From Nonomuraea montanisoli (GTDB lineage: Bacteria > Actinomycetota > Actinomycetes > Streptosporangiales > Streptosporangiaceae), in assembly GCF_013363975.1 (NCBI RefSeq), contig NZ_JABWGN010000018.1, forward strand, positions 62,001 to 126,000: a stretch of 64,000 bases of DNA, given 5' to 3'. Below the pieces are notes generated by a model, which saw only the letters and a program-made list of their open reading frames with translations, had not been told where the DNA came from and made no database searches. Shown here piece after piece: positions 34,932-42,635 of this stretch (position 1 is its first letter; every line of letters begins with the position of its first letter). The position numbers and the translations under genes were made by a program.

Positions 34932-36071
34932 TCATCCTTTTGCAGACTTGTACAGTGGGTTCTCCTTGCACCCCACCGGGATGACGGGACGCTTCGCGGT
35001 CCAGCCCGTCCCCGGGCTCGCGGCCATGAAGGTCATGGGCTGATCCTTGGTCGCCCCGAAGGCCGTACGGGTCGCGTAGGAGACGTCGGCGAGCGTCGCG
35101 CCCGTGCCGGGGTCGAGAAGCGTCCTGGGGTAGACCGGCAGTTCCCTGCTCGGCTTGCGGTCGAAGACGAGCGTGCTTCCGGGCGTGCCGAAGTCCACCG
35201 AGAGGGCCGACCGGCCCAGGGGGTCCGTCACTGTGCCGACGACCTTGGTGCTCGGCAGCCCGGCCAGCAGGCGGATGAGCGCGGCGCGCTGGTCGGGGCG
35301 CAGCGGCTGGCTCAGGAGGTTCGCGGTGGTGGGCAGGAACTTCTCGAAGGACTGCTTGAATCCGCGCTTGTACCAGAGCTCGTGGAACTCGCGGAGCTTC
35401 TCCCGCAGCCGGTCCTGGTCGGTGGGGAACGCCGCCAGGTCGGCCATGGTCAGGTCGCCGACGGTGTGATCGGGCAGGACGCCTCCCGAGGAGGCGTCCC
35501 ACGCGTACATGCACTGCCTCGGCGTCCGGGTGACCGAGATGTAGGGGCAGCGCCTGCCGTCCATGCAGGAGAACTTGACACGGCTCGGGCTCCCGGCGGC
35601 CCGCCAGGCGCGCTCGTCCGCGGGCGTGGCCGGGGAGGCGATCGGTTCGGACCACGACAGCGTGAGCACCCGGTCGGCGGGGTCACGTGGCAGCCACATC
35701 TCATGGCTGGAGCTCACCAGATAGGTGAGGCCGCCGGCCCTCATGTAGTTCCCGTTGACCCACACCTGCCGCCAGTAGGCGCCGCTCGTCGCCGGCAGCT
35801 TCTCGATCCGGTCGGCCAGGTCGTACAACGCCTGGCCGGGCTTCGGCGCGACCGCCGCCGGAGGGGCCGTGGTCAGGTGTGCGACCAGGGAGAAGACCAG
35901 CGTCACGATCGCCGCCGTGGCCGCGGCGGCCGTCACCATCCACATCCAGGTGCGGCGCCTCGCCGGGAGATACGACGGACCGGTCAGGCGGGCCCGGGCC
36001 CGGGCGACGACCTCGGCCGACGGGGGCCGGGCGTCGGGCAGCGCGCGGTCGAGCAGGTCGAGCTCATCCAT
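34932..36071 (-). CDS. CU044_5270-family membrane protein (sigma module 2)
   Basis: A 379-residue protein with a short cytoplasmic N-terminus (MDELDLLDRALPDARPPSAEVV), one membrane helix (MWMVTAAAATAAIVTLVFSLV) and an extracytoplasmic domain with several cysteines. The layout and the phrase AAFPTDQDRLREKLRE match the other CU044_5270-like proteins in this window. It overlaps the sigma gene by 8 bases. Likely the signal-sensing or inhibitory partner of that sigma factor. Confidence 0.85.
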   Translation of the reverse strand: MDELDLLDRALPDARPPSAEVVARARARLTGPSYLPARRRTWMWMVTAAAATAAIVTLVFSLVAHLTTAPPAAVAPKPGQALYDLADRIEKLPATSGAYWRQVWVNGNYMRAGGLTYLVSSSHEMWLPRDPADRVLTLSWSEPIASPATPADERAWRAAGSPSRVKFSCMDGRRCPYISVTRTPRQCMYAWDASSGGVLPDHTVGDLTMADLAAFPTDQDRLREKLREFHELWYKRGFKQSFEKFLPTTANLLSQPLRPDQRAALIRLLAGLPSTKVVGTVTDPLGRSALSVDFGTPGSTLVFDRKPSRELPVYPRTLLDPGTGATLADVSYATRTAFGATKDQPMTFMAASPGTGWTAKRPVIPVGCKENPLYKSAKG

Positions 36072-36612
36072 CGGAGTCCTCCTTCAGCGGGTTGACGTCG
36101 CCGAGCGCCCGGCGAAGCTGCTTGCGTGCCCGGCTCAGCCGGGACCCGACGGTGCCGGGCGGGATGCCGAGAGCCTGGCCCACCTCGGCGTGGCTGAGCC
36201 CGCCGAGCGCGACCAGCAGCACCACGTCGCGGTCGCGCCGCTTCAGCCCGGCCAACGCCCCCGCGAGCGGGCCGGTGAAGCGGGCCGCCGTCACCCGGTC
36301 GAGCACCTCGTCCTCGTGGCCGGCGCTGTCGCGCTCGGCCGCCCGGCTGATCGCCTTCCAGCGCCTGATCTCGGCCCGCCGGTGCCGTGCGACGAGGTGG
36401 GTGGCGATGCCGTACAGCCAGGGCCGGACCGCGCCGATCGCCGGGTCGTAGGCGCTCTGCAGGGCCGCCACGAAGACCTCGGCGGCCAGGTCGTCGGCCA
36501 CGTCCTCGGACAGTCGCCGCGCGATGTAGCGGTGGATCTCGGCGAAATGCGCGTCGAAGAGGTCAGGGGGCATCCCTGAGCCGGCTCTGGTGCGCGTGTT
36601 GTGGCCTATCAC
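36064..36612 (-). CDS. ECF-type RNA polymerase sigma factor (module 2)
   Basis: A 182-residue ECF sigma factor. Region 2 has IARRLSEDVADDLAAEVFVAAL and WLYGIATHLVARHRR; region 4 has LSHAEVGQALGIPPGTVGSRLSRARKQLRR. The GTG at 36612 follows GGGAAAG; an ATG at 36573 is an alternative that gives a more usual N-terminus. It is co-translated with the membrane protein gene. Confidence 0.92.
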   Translation of the reverse strand: MIGHNTRTRAGSGMPPDLFDAHFAEIHRYIARRLSEDVADDLAAEVFVAALQSAYDPAIGAVRPWLYGIATHLVARHRRAEIRRWKAISRAAERDSAGHEDEVLDRVTAARFTGPLAGALAGLKRRDRDVVLLVALGGLSHAEVGQALGIPPGTVGSRLSRARKQLRRALGDVNPLKEDSDG

Positions 36613-36684
36613 GCCCGTTCTTTCCCGCTGGGCGGAAATGCTTTCACGCCGCCGGGGCGGTGCGTGCCGGTACGTCGTACGTCA

Positions 36685-36719
36685 GAAGGCCACCACCCGG
36701 GAGCCGGGTGGTGGCCTTC
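36685..36719 (-). terminator. Strong intrinsic-type terminator hairpin
   Basis: A perfect 16-base stem (GAAGGCCACCACCCGG and its complement) with a three-base loop GAG. It lies 34 bases downstream of the M23 peptidase stop on the minus strand and separates that gene from the sigma module. No T-tract follows, as is usual in actinomycetes. Confidence 0.85.
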
Positions 36720-36752
36720 GCGATCGAGGAGGGGGGTCAGTCAGGCACGACC

Positions 36753-37664
36753 TCAGTCGCAGTGTTCGAAGCCGCTGGTGTACGAGCTGCTACCGATCGA
36801 GCCGCCCCAGCGGACGCACTGCCCGGCCGCGTCACGCCTGACCGGTCCCGCGTAGTAGTCGTAGCTGCCGGAGTCGGTCGTCCTGCTCTCGCCCTGCGGC
36901 TCCAGGAAGGCAGACATCGCCGACGCCGAGCCGAGGTTCGACGTCTTCAGTGTGACGACGCAGTTGTAGCCGTTGCCGGAGTTGTAGAGCAGATAGGTGC
37001 GACCGCCGGTCAGGGCGGCCGAGTCGATGACCGCGTACCCGCTGCCGCAGACGCCCTCGGGGGTGTGCGGGTTGTCGCCGCCGCCACAGCCGTTGGTGCT
37101 GGTGATGGCCTTCTTCTGGCCCAGGGACACGGTCACGCCCTCGACGGTCGGGCTGGTGTCCATCCCGCCGCCGGAGGTCCGCTGCTCGTAGTGCAGGTGC
37201 GGCGCGCTGGAGTTGCCCGTCGAGCCGACGGTCCCGATCGCGGTGCCCTGGCTGACGGACAGGGTGCTGCCGGCCCCCTTCACCATGCTGGACATGTGGG
37301 CGTAGCGGGTCCTGGTGCCGTCGCTGTGACGGATCTCCACCCACTTGCCGTAGCTCGTGCTGCCCGCGTCGTAGAAGTACGCGGTGCCGGCGGCGGTGGC
37401 GCGCACGGTCTCGCCGTTGACGTCATCGCCTCCGTAGTCCTGCCAGTCGATGGAGCCCTCGGGGTTGTGGCCGCCGGTCCAGTTGTTGGCGTAGAAGGTC
37501 TTTCCGCAGTTGAACGGGCTCTTGTGGGCCACGGCGAGGACACCGGAGCTGTGCGCGGACGCGGGCGCGGGCTGGGAGAGCACCGCCGCCGCGAGGGTCA
37601 CGAGGAGAGTGGGGATCGCTAATGTGAGGGATTTCGGCCAGGTCAGCCGGCTGGGTGCGGGCAT
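36753..37664 (-). CDS. Secreted M23-family metallopeptidase
   Basis: A 303-residue cell-wall endopeptidase. After the signal peptide (SLTLAIPTLLVTLAAAVLSQPAPASA) the M23 domain shows the zinc ligands His and Asp in GGHNPEGSIDW and the HLHYE motif, with YGKWVEIRHSDGTRTRYAHMSSM between. Residues about 190-303 form a second small domain with cysteines, possibly a binding module. AGAGAGG lies six bases before the ATG. A strong terminator follows the gene. Confidence 0.92.
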   Translation of the reverse strand: MPAPSRLTWPKSLTLAIPTLLVTLAAAVLSQPAPASAHSSGVLAVAHKSPFNCGKTFYANNWTGGHNPEGSIDWQDYGGDDVNGETVRATAAGTAYFYDAGSTSYGKWVEIRHSDGTRTRYAHMSSMVKGAGSTLSVSQGTAIGTVGSTGNSSAPHLHYEQRTSGGGMDTSPTVEGVTVSLGQKKAITSTNGCGGGDNPHTPEGVCGSGYAVIDSAALTGGRTYLLYNSGNGYNCVVTLKTSNLGSASAMSAFLEPQGESRTTDSGSYDYYAGPVRRDAAGQCVRWGGSIGSSSYTSGFEHCD

Positions 37665-38068
37665 GTTCGCCTCTCTGAACAGGTGCGTATGGGGGGATAC
37701 GGCGCCCAGTTCCTCGATGCCGATGAGCCCTCTGGCGACGGGTACGCGTCGACGGCCATGATGATCTGATGATGGACTCGACGGGAAGGGAGGGCCGCTG
37801 TCAGGGAACGTCTCGACATCTCACCGCCTGGGGGGAACGACGGGTTGATCGTGAAGGTATCGCCGAAAGTTCTCTTCATCAATAATTTTTGAAGGAAAAT
37901 TTCCGGCTTTTGTCGTCGACCGATTCCCCCGCGCCGCCGCCTCCCGGCTCGGGGCAGCTCAGGGCCGGTTGGCGTCCTGATCTGGCGACGGCGGGAGACC
38001 CTTGGCTCACCCTTTCGTGCGCGGAGTATCGCTGCCGCCACTCCTGACTTCCTGGTAAGGGTGGAGTC
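37665..38068. other. Intergenic region between divergent M23 peptidase and HNH nuclease genes
   Basis: About 400 bases with no convincing gene. An AT-rich stretch at about 37880-37905 is a likely promoter area. I searched by eye for a c-di-AMP riboswitch, often found before actinobacterial wall hydrolases, and did not find its conserved pieces. Confidence 0.5.
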
Positions 38069-38734
38069 ATGATCTTCTTGAGGCGGGCGGTCCAGGTCGC
38101 CGTACTCACCCTCGTGGCCCTCCCCATCGCCGCCGTCGTCGCGGCCCCTCCGGCGGGAGCCACCCCGCGCAAGCGATCACAGGTCGAGGCGGGGGCCGGG
38201 GCGCTGGCCCGGCGCATGCTCGTCCAGCTCAAGGTCGCCCGTCCCCTGTCCCTCCGCGGCTACAGTCACCGGCGGTTCCAGCCCAGGTGGGCGCACCACA
38301 AGGGCGCCTGCGACGCGCGCGAGGTGGTGCTGTCCCGCGACGGGCGGCGCGTGCGCAGGAACGCCGCCTGCCATCCGGTCAAAGGGCTCTGGTACAGCCC
38401 GTACGACGGCAAATGGCTCAAGAGCGAGAAGCAGGTGGACGTCGACCACGTCGTGCCGCTGGCGTACGCCTGGCGCTCCGGGGCCCGCACGTGGAGCCAG
38501 GCGCGGCGACGGGCCTTCGCCAACGACCTCACCCGGCCCGAGCTGATCACGGTCAGCCACTCCGCCAACATCGCCAAGGGCGGCCAGGGGCCGCAGAGCT
38601 GGCGTCCGCCGCGCCGCGCCTACTGGTGCCGCTACGCCACCTCGTGGATCACCGTGAAACACCACTACCGGCTCTCCGTCACCCGCCGGGAGAGGGTGGC
38701 CCTGCTCAACATGCTCCGCACCTGCCGGGGGTGA
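38069..38734 (+). CDS. Secreted HNH/DUF1524-type nuclease
   Basis: A 221-residue protein with signal peptide (VAVLTLVALPIAAVVAAPPAGA) and a DUF1524/GmrSD-like HNH fold: VDVDHVVPLAYAWRSGARTW contains the DHxxP core, and FANDLTRPELITVSHSANIAKGG follows with the conserved Asn. Paired cysteines (GACDAREV, AACHPVKG, YWCRYA, RTCRG) fit an extracellular, disulfide-stabilised nuclease that may scavenge or attack DNA. Confidence 0.88.
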   Translation: MIFLRRAVQVAVLTLVALPIAAVVAAPPAGATPRKRSQVEAGAGALARRMLVQLKVARPLSLRGYSHRRFQPRWAHHKGACDAREVVLSRDGRRVRRNAACHPVKGLWYSPYDGKWLKSEKQVDVDHVVPLAYAWRSGARTWSQARRRAFANDLTRPELITVSHSANIAKGGQGPQSWRPPRRAYWCRYATSWITVKHHYRLSVTRRERVALLNMLRTCRG

Positions 38735-38759
38735 ACGGCGAAGATCCACATCCGCGATC

Positions 38760-39188
38760 ATGGTGATCGTGGCATTACTCCGGCTTCTGGCGTTCAGTCT
38801 GCTCTGCGGCGGTCTGCTGCCGCTCCCGTTCATGGGCCATCAGCGCGACGGTCTCGCGTGGGCGCGGCTCGACTTCCTGACGTCCCTGGAGCTGGCGCAG
38901 ATCATCACGGTCCCGGTCGGGCTGGTGGCGGGGATCGTGCTCGTCGCCACCCGGACGTGGACCCGTCCGCCCGGGTACGTCCTGGCGGCCGTCACGACCC
39001 TGTTCGGGCTGGTCGTCATGACGCAGGGGTGGCCCACGATGAGCTGGGCCGAGAGCCGTCCTCCCGGGATCGGGGACCCGGACGGCGAACTGGTCGTCGG
39101 GATGCTGGCCGTGCTCTCGGGCGCGGTCACGGCCCTCGTCGGCACGGTGATGGCCGCGTTCCGTTGGGCCGGCACGCCGGCACCGTAG
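38760..39188 (+). CDS. Small membrane protein of unknown function
   Basis: A 142-residue protein with four predicted helices (LLRLLAFSLLCGGLLPLPF, IITVPVGLVAGIVLVATR, YVLAAVTTLFGLVVMTQ, GMLAVLSGAVTALVGTVMAAF). It follows the nuclease by 25 bases. The start is weakly supported because no good ribosome site is visible. Confidence 0.65.
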   Translation: MVIVALLRLLAFSLLCGGLLPLPFMGHQRDGLAWARLDFLTSLELAQIITVPVGLVAGIVLVATRTWTRPPGYVLAAVTTLFGLVVMTQGWPTMSWAESRPPGIGDPDGELVVGMLAVLSGAVTALVGTVMAAFRWAGTPAP

Positions 39189-39302
39189 CCGGTCGGGAAC
39201 GCGCTTCCGCGGTCCATCCGGAAAAGGACGACAACGTGCCAGCGTTTGTGCTAGGTAGGGCCTCTATTATCGGAAATATTCGGAGGTGTCACACGATTCC
39301 GG

Positions 39303-39539
39303 TCATGCGGAGGGTTCTGTGGTCGGGTGTCGCGGCCAGTCGAACTCGCCTCTTCGTACACCGATGACAAAAGCGACCCAGTCGGACCGGCTGAACTCGA
39401 GCACGGTCCCTTCCGGTGAATTTGAGTCCCGTACGTAAGCGGATTCCGGACCGAACGCAACCTCGACGCACTCACCGGTCACACTGGCGGAGCTCTTACG
39501 CCAGATCAGCTCAGGCGGATCGCCAGGCCGCTGAGTCAT
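39303..39539 (-). CDS. DUF397 protein
   Basis: A 78-residue DUF397 protein. The pattern is diagnostic: IWRKSSASVTGECVEVA, VRDSNSPEGTVLEFSRSDWVAFV. Such genes almost always accompany XRE/DUF5753 regulators, as here. GGAGG lies eight bases before the ATG. It acts as a small partner of the regulator in Streptomyces-type WhiJ-like systems; the mechanism is poorly known. Confidence 0.93.
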   Translation of the reverse strand: MTQRPGDPPELIWRKSSASVTGECVEVAFGPESAYVRDSNSPEGTVLEFSRSDWVAFVIGVRRGEFDWPRHPTTEPSA

Positions 39540-39636
39540 GAAGCCATCCTCCCCGTGTCGGTATGAGAATAGCCCGCCGGGTCAAGATCGTACAGAGGGT
39601 CAACGCTCGTGGTGATGAGCTCCCGGACGCGTCGGA

Positions 39637-40503
39637 TCAGCGCATCTCATCGGCGGCCCGGGTAATCAGGGAAAGGGAATCCGATGGGCTCAGCGACTCT
39701 TCCAGAATGGCCTCGAAATCGGTACGGACCTCTGAGATGAGGGAATCGCCGCCGATCAGGGTCTCATGAAGGTCGCTGTTCTCGCGATGCAGCACCTCAC
39801 CGAGCCCGTCGCCGAACTCCAGCAGCGTGAACGAGCCGCGGATCATGCCGACGTGCGAGCCGGCCTCGAACGGAACCACCCGGATGCTGACGTGCTCGCC
39901 TTCCTGGGCGACGGCCACCATGTGGCGGAGCTGGTCCGGCATGATGGACCGGTCGACCCTGATGCCGACGCGCCGACGAATGACCGCCTCGTCGAGAACG
40001 AAAATCTCGCGAGGTGCGTTCTCGCGTTGTCTCAACATCTCTTGACGCAGCAGGCGCAGCTGAACGACGCGCTCATGGGTCGCTCTGTCGGTCCTGGTGT
40101 GGGCGATGGTTTCCGCGTAGGCACGTGTCTGCAACAGGCCAGGGACGGCCAAAGGCTGGAATTGCCTGATGACGGAGGCGCCGGCCTCGAACCCCACATA
40201 CGACAGGTAGGCGTCGCTCACGTCATTCTTGAAATCATTCCACCATGCTTTTGTGCGCGCTCCTTTGTTGAGCTGGTGCAGTTCCTCCGCGACAGCTGAA
40301 TCAGCTGTCCGGTAAAGGCGCAGCAGCGCATCGAGATCGACTTTCGTCACTCCCGTCCGGCCGCCTTCTATCCGGATCACTTTCGACGTGTGCCAGCCCA
40401 GGGCCTTGGCGACCTCATCCTGCGTGAGATCGCGTTGTCTGCGAAGCTCGGCGAGCCTCCTCCGGAGGAGTGCCCCCTGGATGACGGGGCCGCGCTGATC
40501 CAC
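39637..40503 (-). CDS. XRE-family regulator with DUF5753 domain
   Basis: A 288-residue regulator. The N-terminal helix-turn-helix is LRRQRDLTQDEVAKALGWHTSKVIRIEGGRTGVTKVDLDALLRLY (read in parts). Residues about 95-280 are DUF5753 (AGASVIRQFQPLAVPGLLQTRAYAETI, REIFVLDEAVIRRRVG, SHVGMIRGSFTLLEFGD). It lies 97 bases upstream of the DUF397 gene in the same orientation, a WhiJ/AbaA-like pair. The GTG start has GGTGAAG nearby. Confidence 0.93.
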   Translation of the reverse strand: MDQRGPVIQGALLRRRLAELRRQRDLTQDEVAKALGWHTSKVIRIEGGRTGVTKVDLDALLRLYRTADSAVAEELHQLNKGARTKAWWNDFKNDVSDAYLSYVGFEAGASVIRQFQPLAVPGLLQTRAYAETIAHTRTDRATHERVVQLRLLRQEMLRQRENAPREIFVLDEAVIRRRVGIRVDRSIMPDQLRHMVAVAQEGEHVSIRVVPFEAGSHVGMIRGSFTLLEFGDGLGEVLHRENSDLHETLIGGDSLISEVRTDFEAILEESLSPSDSLSLITRAADEMR

Positions 40504-40907
40504 TCCACTTCACCTCGCCCTTAGTAGTCGCCGGTGCGCCACGTCCAGGGGCGGCCTGCGGTGGGGAGCCCACGGTACTCCATGTGCGTGACGGCCCCTC
40601 ATGCCCCTCCTGCGGCAAAGGGGCAGCGTAGACGCGCCCTGGGGCGGCGGCTTGGTGGTTCGCTCAGCAGTTCGGGTGCACTGCTAGGATATGCGTGCAA
40701 CATAGCATTTTGCTATGTTGCACGCGGTCTCAAATGAGCGGTGACACTGGGTGGGGGTGTGCGAGCAGAGGGGGATCGCGGTGGCGCGCAGGGCCGCGTC
40801 GCGGGATGAGCAGCCAGAGATCTGAGGAGGTCGCTGCGGCGGACGGCGCTAGGCACCGACACGGCTCTGGGCAGCCAGGGGAGAAGTCGTGCCAGTCGGG
40901 AGGGAAC
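40504..40907. other. Intergenic region upstream of XRE and toxin-like genes
   Basis: About 400 bases between divergent genes. An open frame from 40695 runs into the downstream gene but its product before 40908 is arginine- and serine-rich and unlikely to be made. The region contains the AT-rich palindrome at 40693-40725. Confidence 0.5.
40693..40725. promoter_or_regulatory. 33-bp AT-rich palindrome next to a -10-like hexamer
   Basis: GCGTGCAACATAGCA, TTT, then the exact inverse TGCTATGTTGCACGC: 15-base arms with a three-base centre. A -10-like TAGGAT sits just upstream at 40685-40690, so a forward transcript would start at the left edge of the palindrome. A strong operator for the XRE protein or a toxin-antitoxin repressor is the simplest reading; a hairpin in the leader RNA is another. 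Confidence 0.65.
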
Positions 40908-41252
40908 GTGTCCAGGGTCAGATGGGGCGAGTCGGCGGTCGATGATCTTGAGGAGACGGGGAAGCCGGACGTCGTGCGCAGGCTTTTGGCCGCGGCGGAC
41001 AACCTCTGCTTCCCTCCGCGTGAAGGCCGGGCCGGCGAAGGCTGGATCCCCGGCAGGAAGGGCGTGTTGGCGTGGTGCCGTCCGGTTCGGGCCTCAGCGG
41101 ACGCGGATTCCTGTGACGACGAGGCGGCTGACTACGTCATGGTGTACCGCGCGCCGACGGACCACGAGTATCGCGCGGCCAGGGGCGGGCACGTGGCCGT
41201 TCATGTCGAGCGTGTACTTCCCGCCGAAAAACTGCTGCGGCCCGGGATGTGA
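40908..41252 (+). CDS. Small RelE/ParE-like protein, possible toxin
   Basis: A 114-residue protein with an excellent ribosome site (GGGAGGG, four bases before the GTG). The order of elements, an N-terminal helix (WGESAVDDLEETGKPDVVRRLLAAADN), a strand with charged loop and DYVMVYRAP followed by VAVHVERVLPAE, resembles RelE/ParE toxins, but similarity is weak. It is convergent, 4 bases apart, with a Phd-type antitoxin gene, which supports a toxin role. I am not sure of the family. Confidence 0.55.
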   Translation: MSRVRWGESAVDDLEETGKPDVVRRLLAAADNLCFPPREGRAGEGWIPGRKGVLAWCRPVRASADADSCDDEAADYVMVYRAPTDHEYRAARGGHVAVHVERVLPAEKLLRPGM

Positions 41253-41256
41253 CCGG

Positions 41257-41574
41257 TCAGGGCCATTCGAGCCCGAGCCTCCTGGCGACTTCTTCGGTCG
41301 ACCGGCCGCCGGCCTCCGTTTCCGTGTCGGTCGGTGCGGGCTTGTGCCCGCTCTCGGCGGCCTCTCGCTCCAGAAAGCGAGCAATCAACTCCCCCTCGAG
41401 CCCTTTGTTGAGCAAAGGAGTGATGAGGGCCACGAACGTGCCGTGCCGCGTGATGACGGCTGGCCTCCCGGAGTCATTTATCTCCTGGATTACCTCGGCG
41501 GTTCTCTGGTTGAGGTCGCGCATCTTGTAAATAAGCACGTCCCCTCGACCTGGTAGTGAGTTGTCAACAGTCAT
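41257..41574 (-). CDS. Phd/YefM-type antitoxin-like protein
   Basis: A 105-residue protein. YKMRDLNQRTAEVIQEINDSGRPAVITRHGTFVALITPL matches (in parts) the Phd/YefM DNA-binding half, which begins with a strand, a helix starting LNQRTAEVI and a GRPAVITRHG turn. The acidic C-terminal tail (TDTETEAGGRSTEEVARRLGLEWP) would be the toxin-binding part. GGGGAA precedes the ATG at 41574. The orientation, convergent with the putative toxin, is unusual. Confidence 0.78.
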   Translation of the reverse strand: MTVDNSLPGRGDVLIYKMRDLNQRTAEVIQEINDSGRPAVITRHGTFVALITPLLNKGLEGELIARFLEREAAESGHKPAPTDTETEAGGRSTEEVARRLGLEWP

Positions 41575-41664
41575 GGATGTTCCCCGCAAATCAGCGTACT
41601 ACCTTTGTACTACAAGTACCCCTTCCCATGCGAGCCGACGCCTCGATACGGACAAGGATCTGTC

Positions 41665-42579
41665 ATGACCATCCAGGGTGGCGAGCCGTCCACATCAACG
41701 GCGAATGATGTGTCGCACGCCGCCGATCTGCGGGCCGCCGCGCGCTGGCTCGTGGGAGCCAGCGCTTCGGTGGTCGCCGTATTAGTGGCGGGCGTCCAAC
41801 TACGCGACTTCGCGGAGCTCGACGCTGTAGGAGTATGGGCAGTTCCGGTGGCGTTGCTGGCGGTCCTGATCGCTCTGGCCACTGTTGTGTGGACGCTCTA
41901 TGGGGCTGCCGCGGTCCTGGCCGTTCCACGCCGCAGTATTGGTGAGCTGGCTGATCTCGATCGCGCGGACAACGGTGACTTTCCTGGTCCTCGCCTGGGG
42001 CCTCCCAAGTCGGCACTCATCTCCCACCTGGTTCGAGAGCGTCGGACGGAGTTGCTGGGGGTGTCGAGAGATGCGATCTGGCAGCTCAACATGGAGCGTG
42101 TGGCGGCCTACAAGGCATCTGCATTTCCTAGAACCGGCAAAAATCTACAAATAGGTGACCGAGAGTATGATCCAGACAATCGTGACGATAGCGCCGCTTT
42201 AGCCAATCTCATCGTCGATCTGGACAGGCGCGTGCAAGCCGTTGTCGATGCCGCCGCGTCCTTCGAAACGCAGCGGCGATATGACCGGTTGCGGAGAGGT
42301 ATGAGACTGGCGGGCCTACCATTTGTCGTCAGCTTTCTGGCTCTCGTCTGGTTGCAGACGCTCCCACCTGCTCTTATGAAGGTGAAAAGCCCAACGAGTG
42401 TTCAGGTCGTCACGCCGGGGAACGGAGGTGACCCCTGCAGTGGAAAGGTCTTCGACGGTGTGGCCGTGGGAGGAACCATGGACGCCCCCCTCGTGGTGCT
42501 TCCCTCACAGGGGGGCTGTCCCGCCAGGAAACTCACCGAGACCGACAAGTTCGTCGTCATACCCCGCGCCGAGAAGTGA
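41665..42579 (+). CDS. Three-helix membrane protein coupled to the helicase gene
   Basis: A 304-residue protein. Two N-terminal helices (WLVGASASVVAVLVAGVQL and VWAVPVALLAVLIALATVVW) are followed by a cytoplasmic segment of about 120 residues and a third helix (LAGLPFVVSFLALVWLQTL) with a short exterior tail holding two cysteines. No family recognised. The ATG at 41665 has AAGGA seven bases upstream. It ends 56 bases before the preferred helicase start and overlaps an alternative GTG start (GTGA). Its base composition is less GC-rich than neighbours, consistent with transferred DNA. Confidence 0.75.
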   Translation: MTIQGGEPSTSTANDVSHAADLRAAARWLVGASASVVAVLVAGVQLRDFAELDAVGVWAVPVALLAVLIALATVVWTLYGAAAVLAVPRRSIGELADLDRADNGDFPGPRLGPPKSALISHLVRERRTELLGVSRDAIWQLNMERVAAYKASAFPRTGKNLQIGDREYDPDNRDDSAALANLIVDLDRRVQAVVDAAASFETQRRYDRLRRGMRLAGLPFVVSFLALVWLQTLPPALMKVKSPTSVQVVTPGNGGDPCSGKVFDGVAVGGTMDAPLVVLPSQGGCPARKLTETDKFVVIPRAEK

Positions 42580-42635
42580 CCGGCGGAGTATGCGCTGTGC
42601 CTGGCCCGCCTACCTTCGAAGACACCGGGAGTGGG

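Noticed and set aside
37665..38068. c-di-AMP riboswitch before the M23 peptidase
   Set aside because: Expected by analogy with other wall hydrolases, but the conserved segments were not found on the minus strand.
40695..40907. Longer start for the toxin-like gene
   Set aside because: The added residues are non-conserved in character and cover the palindrome; the GTG at 40908 has a near-perfect ribosome site.
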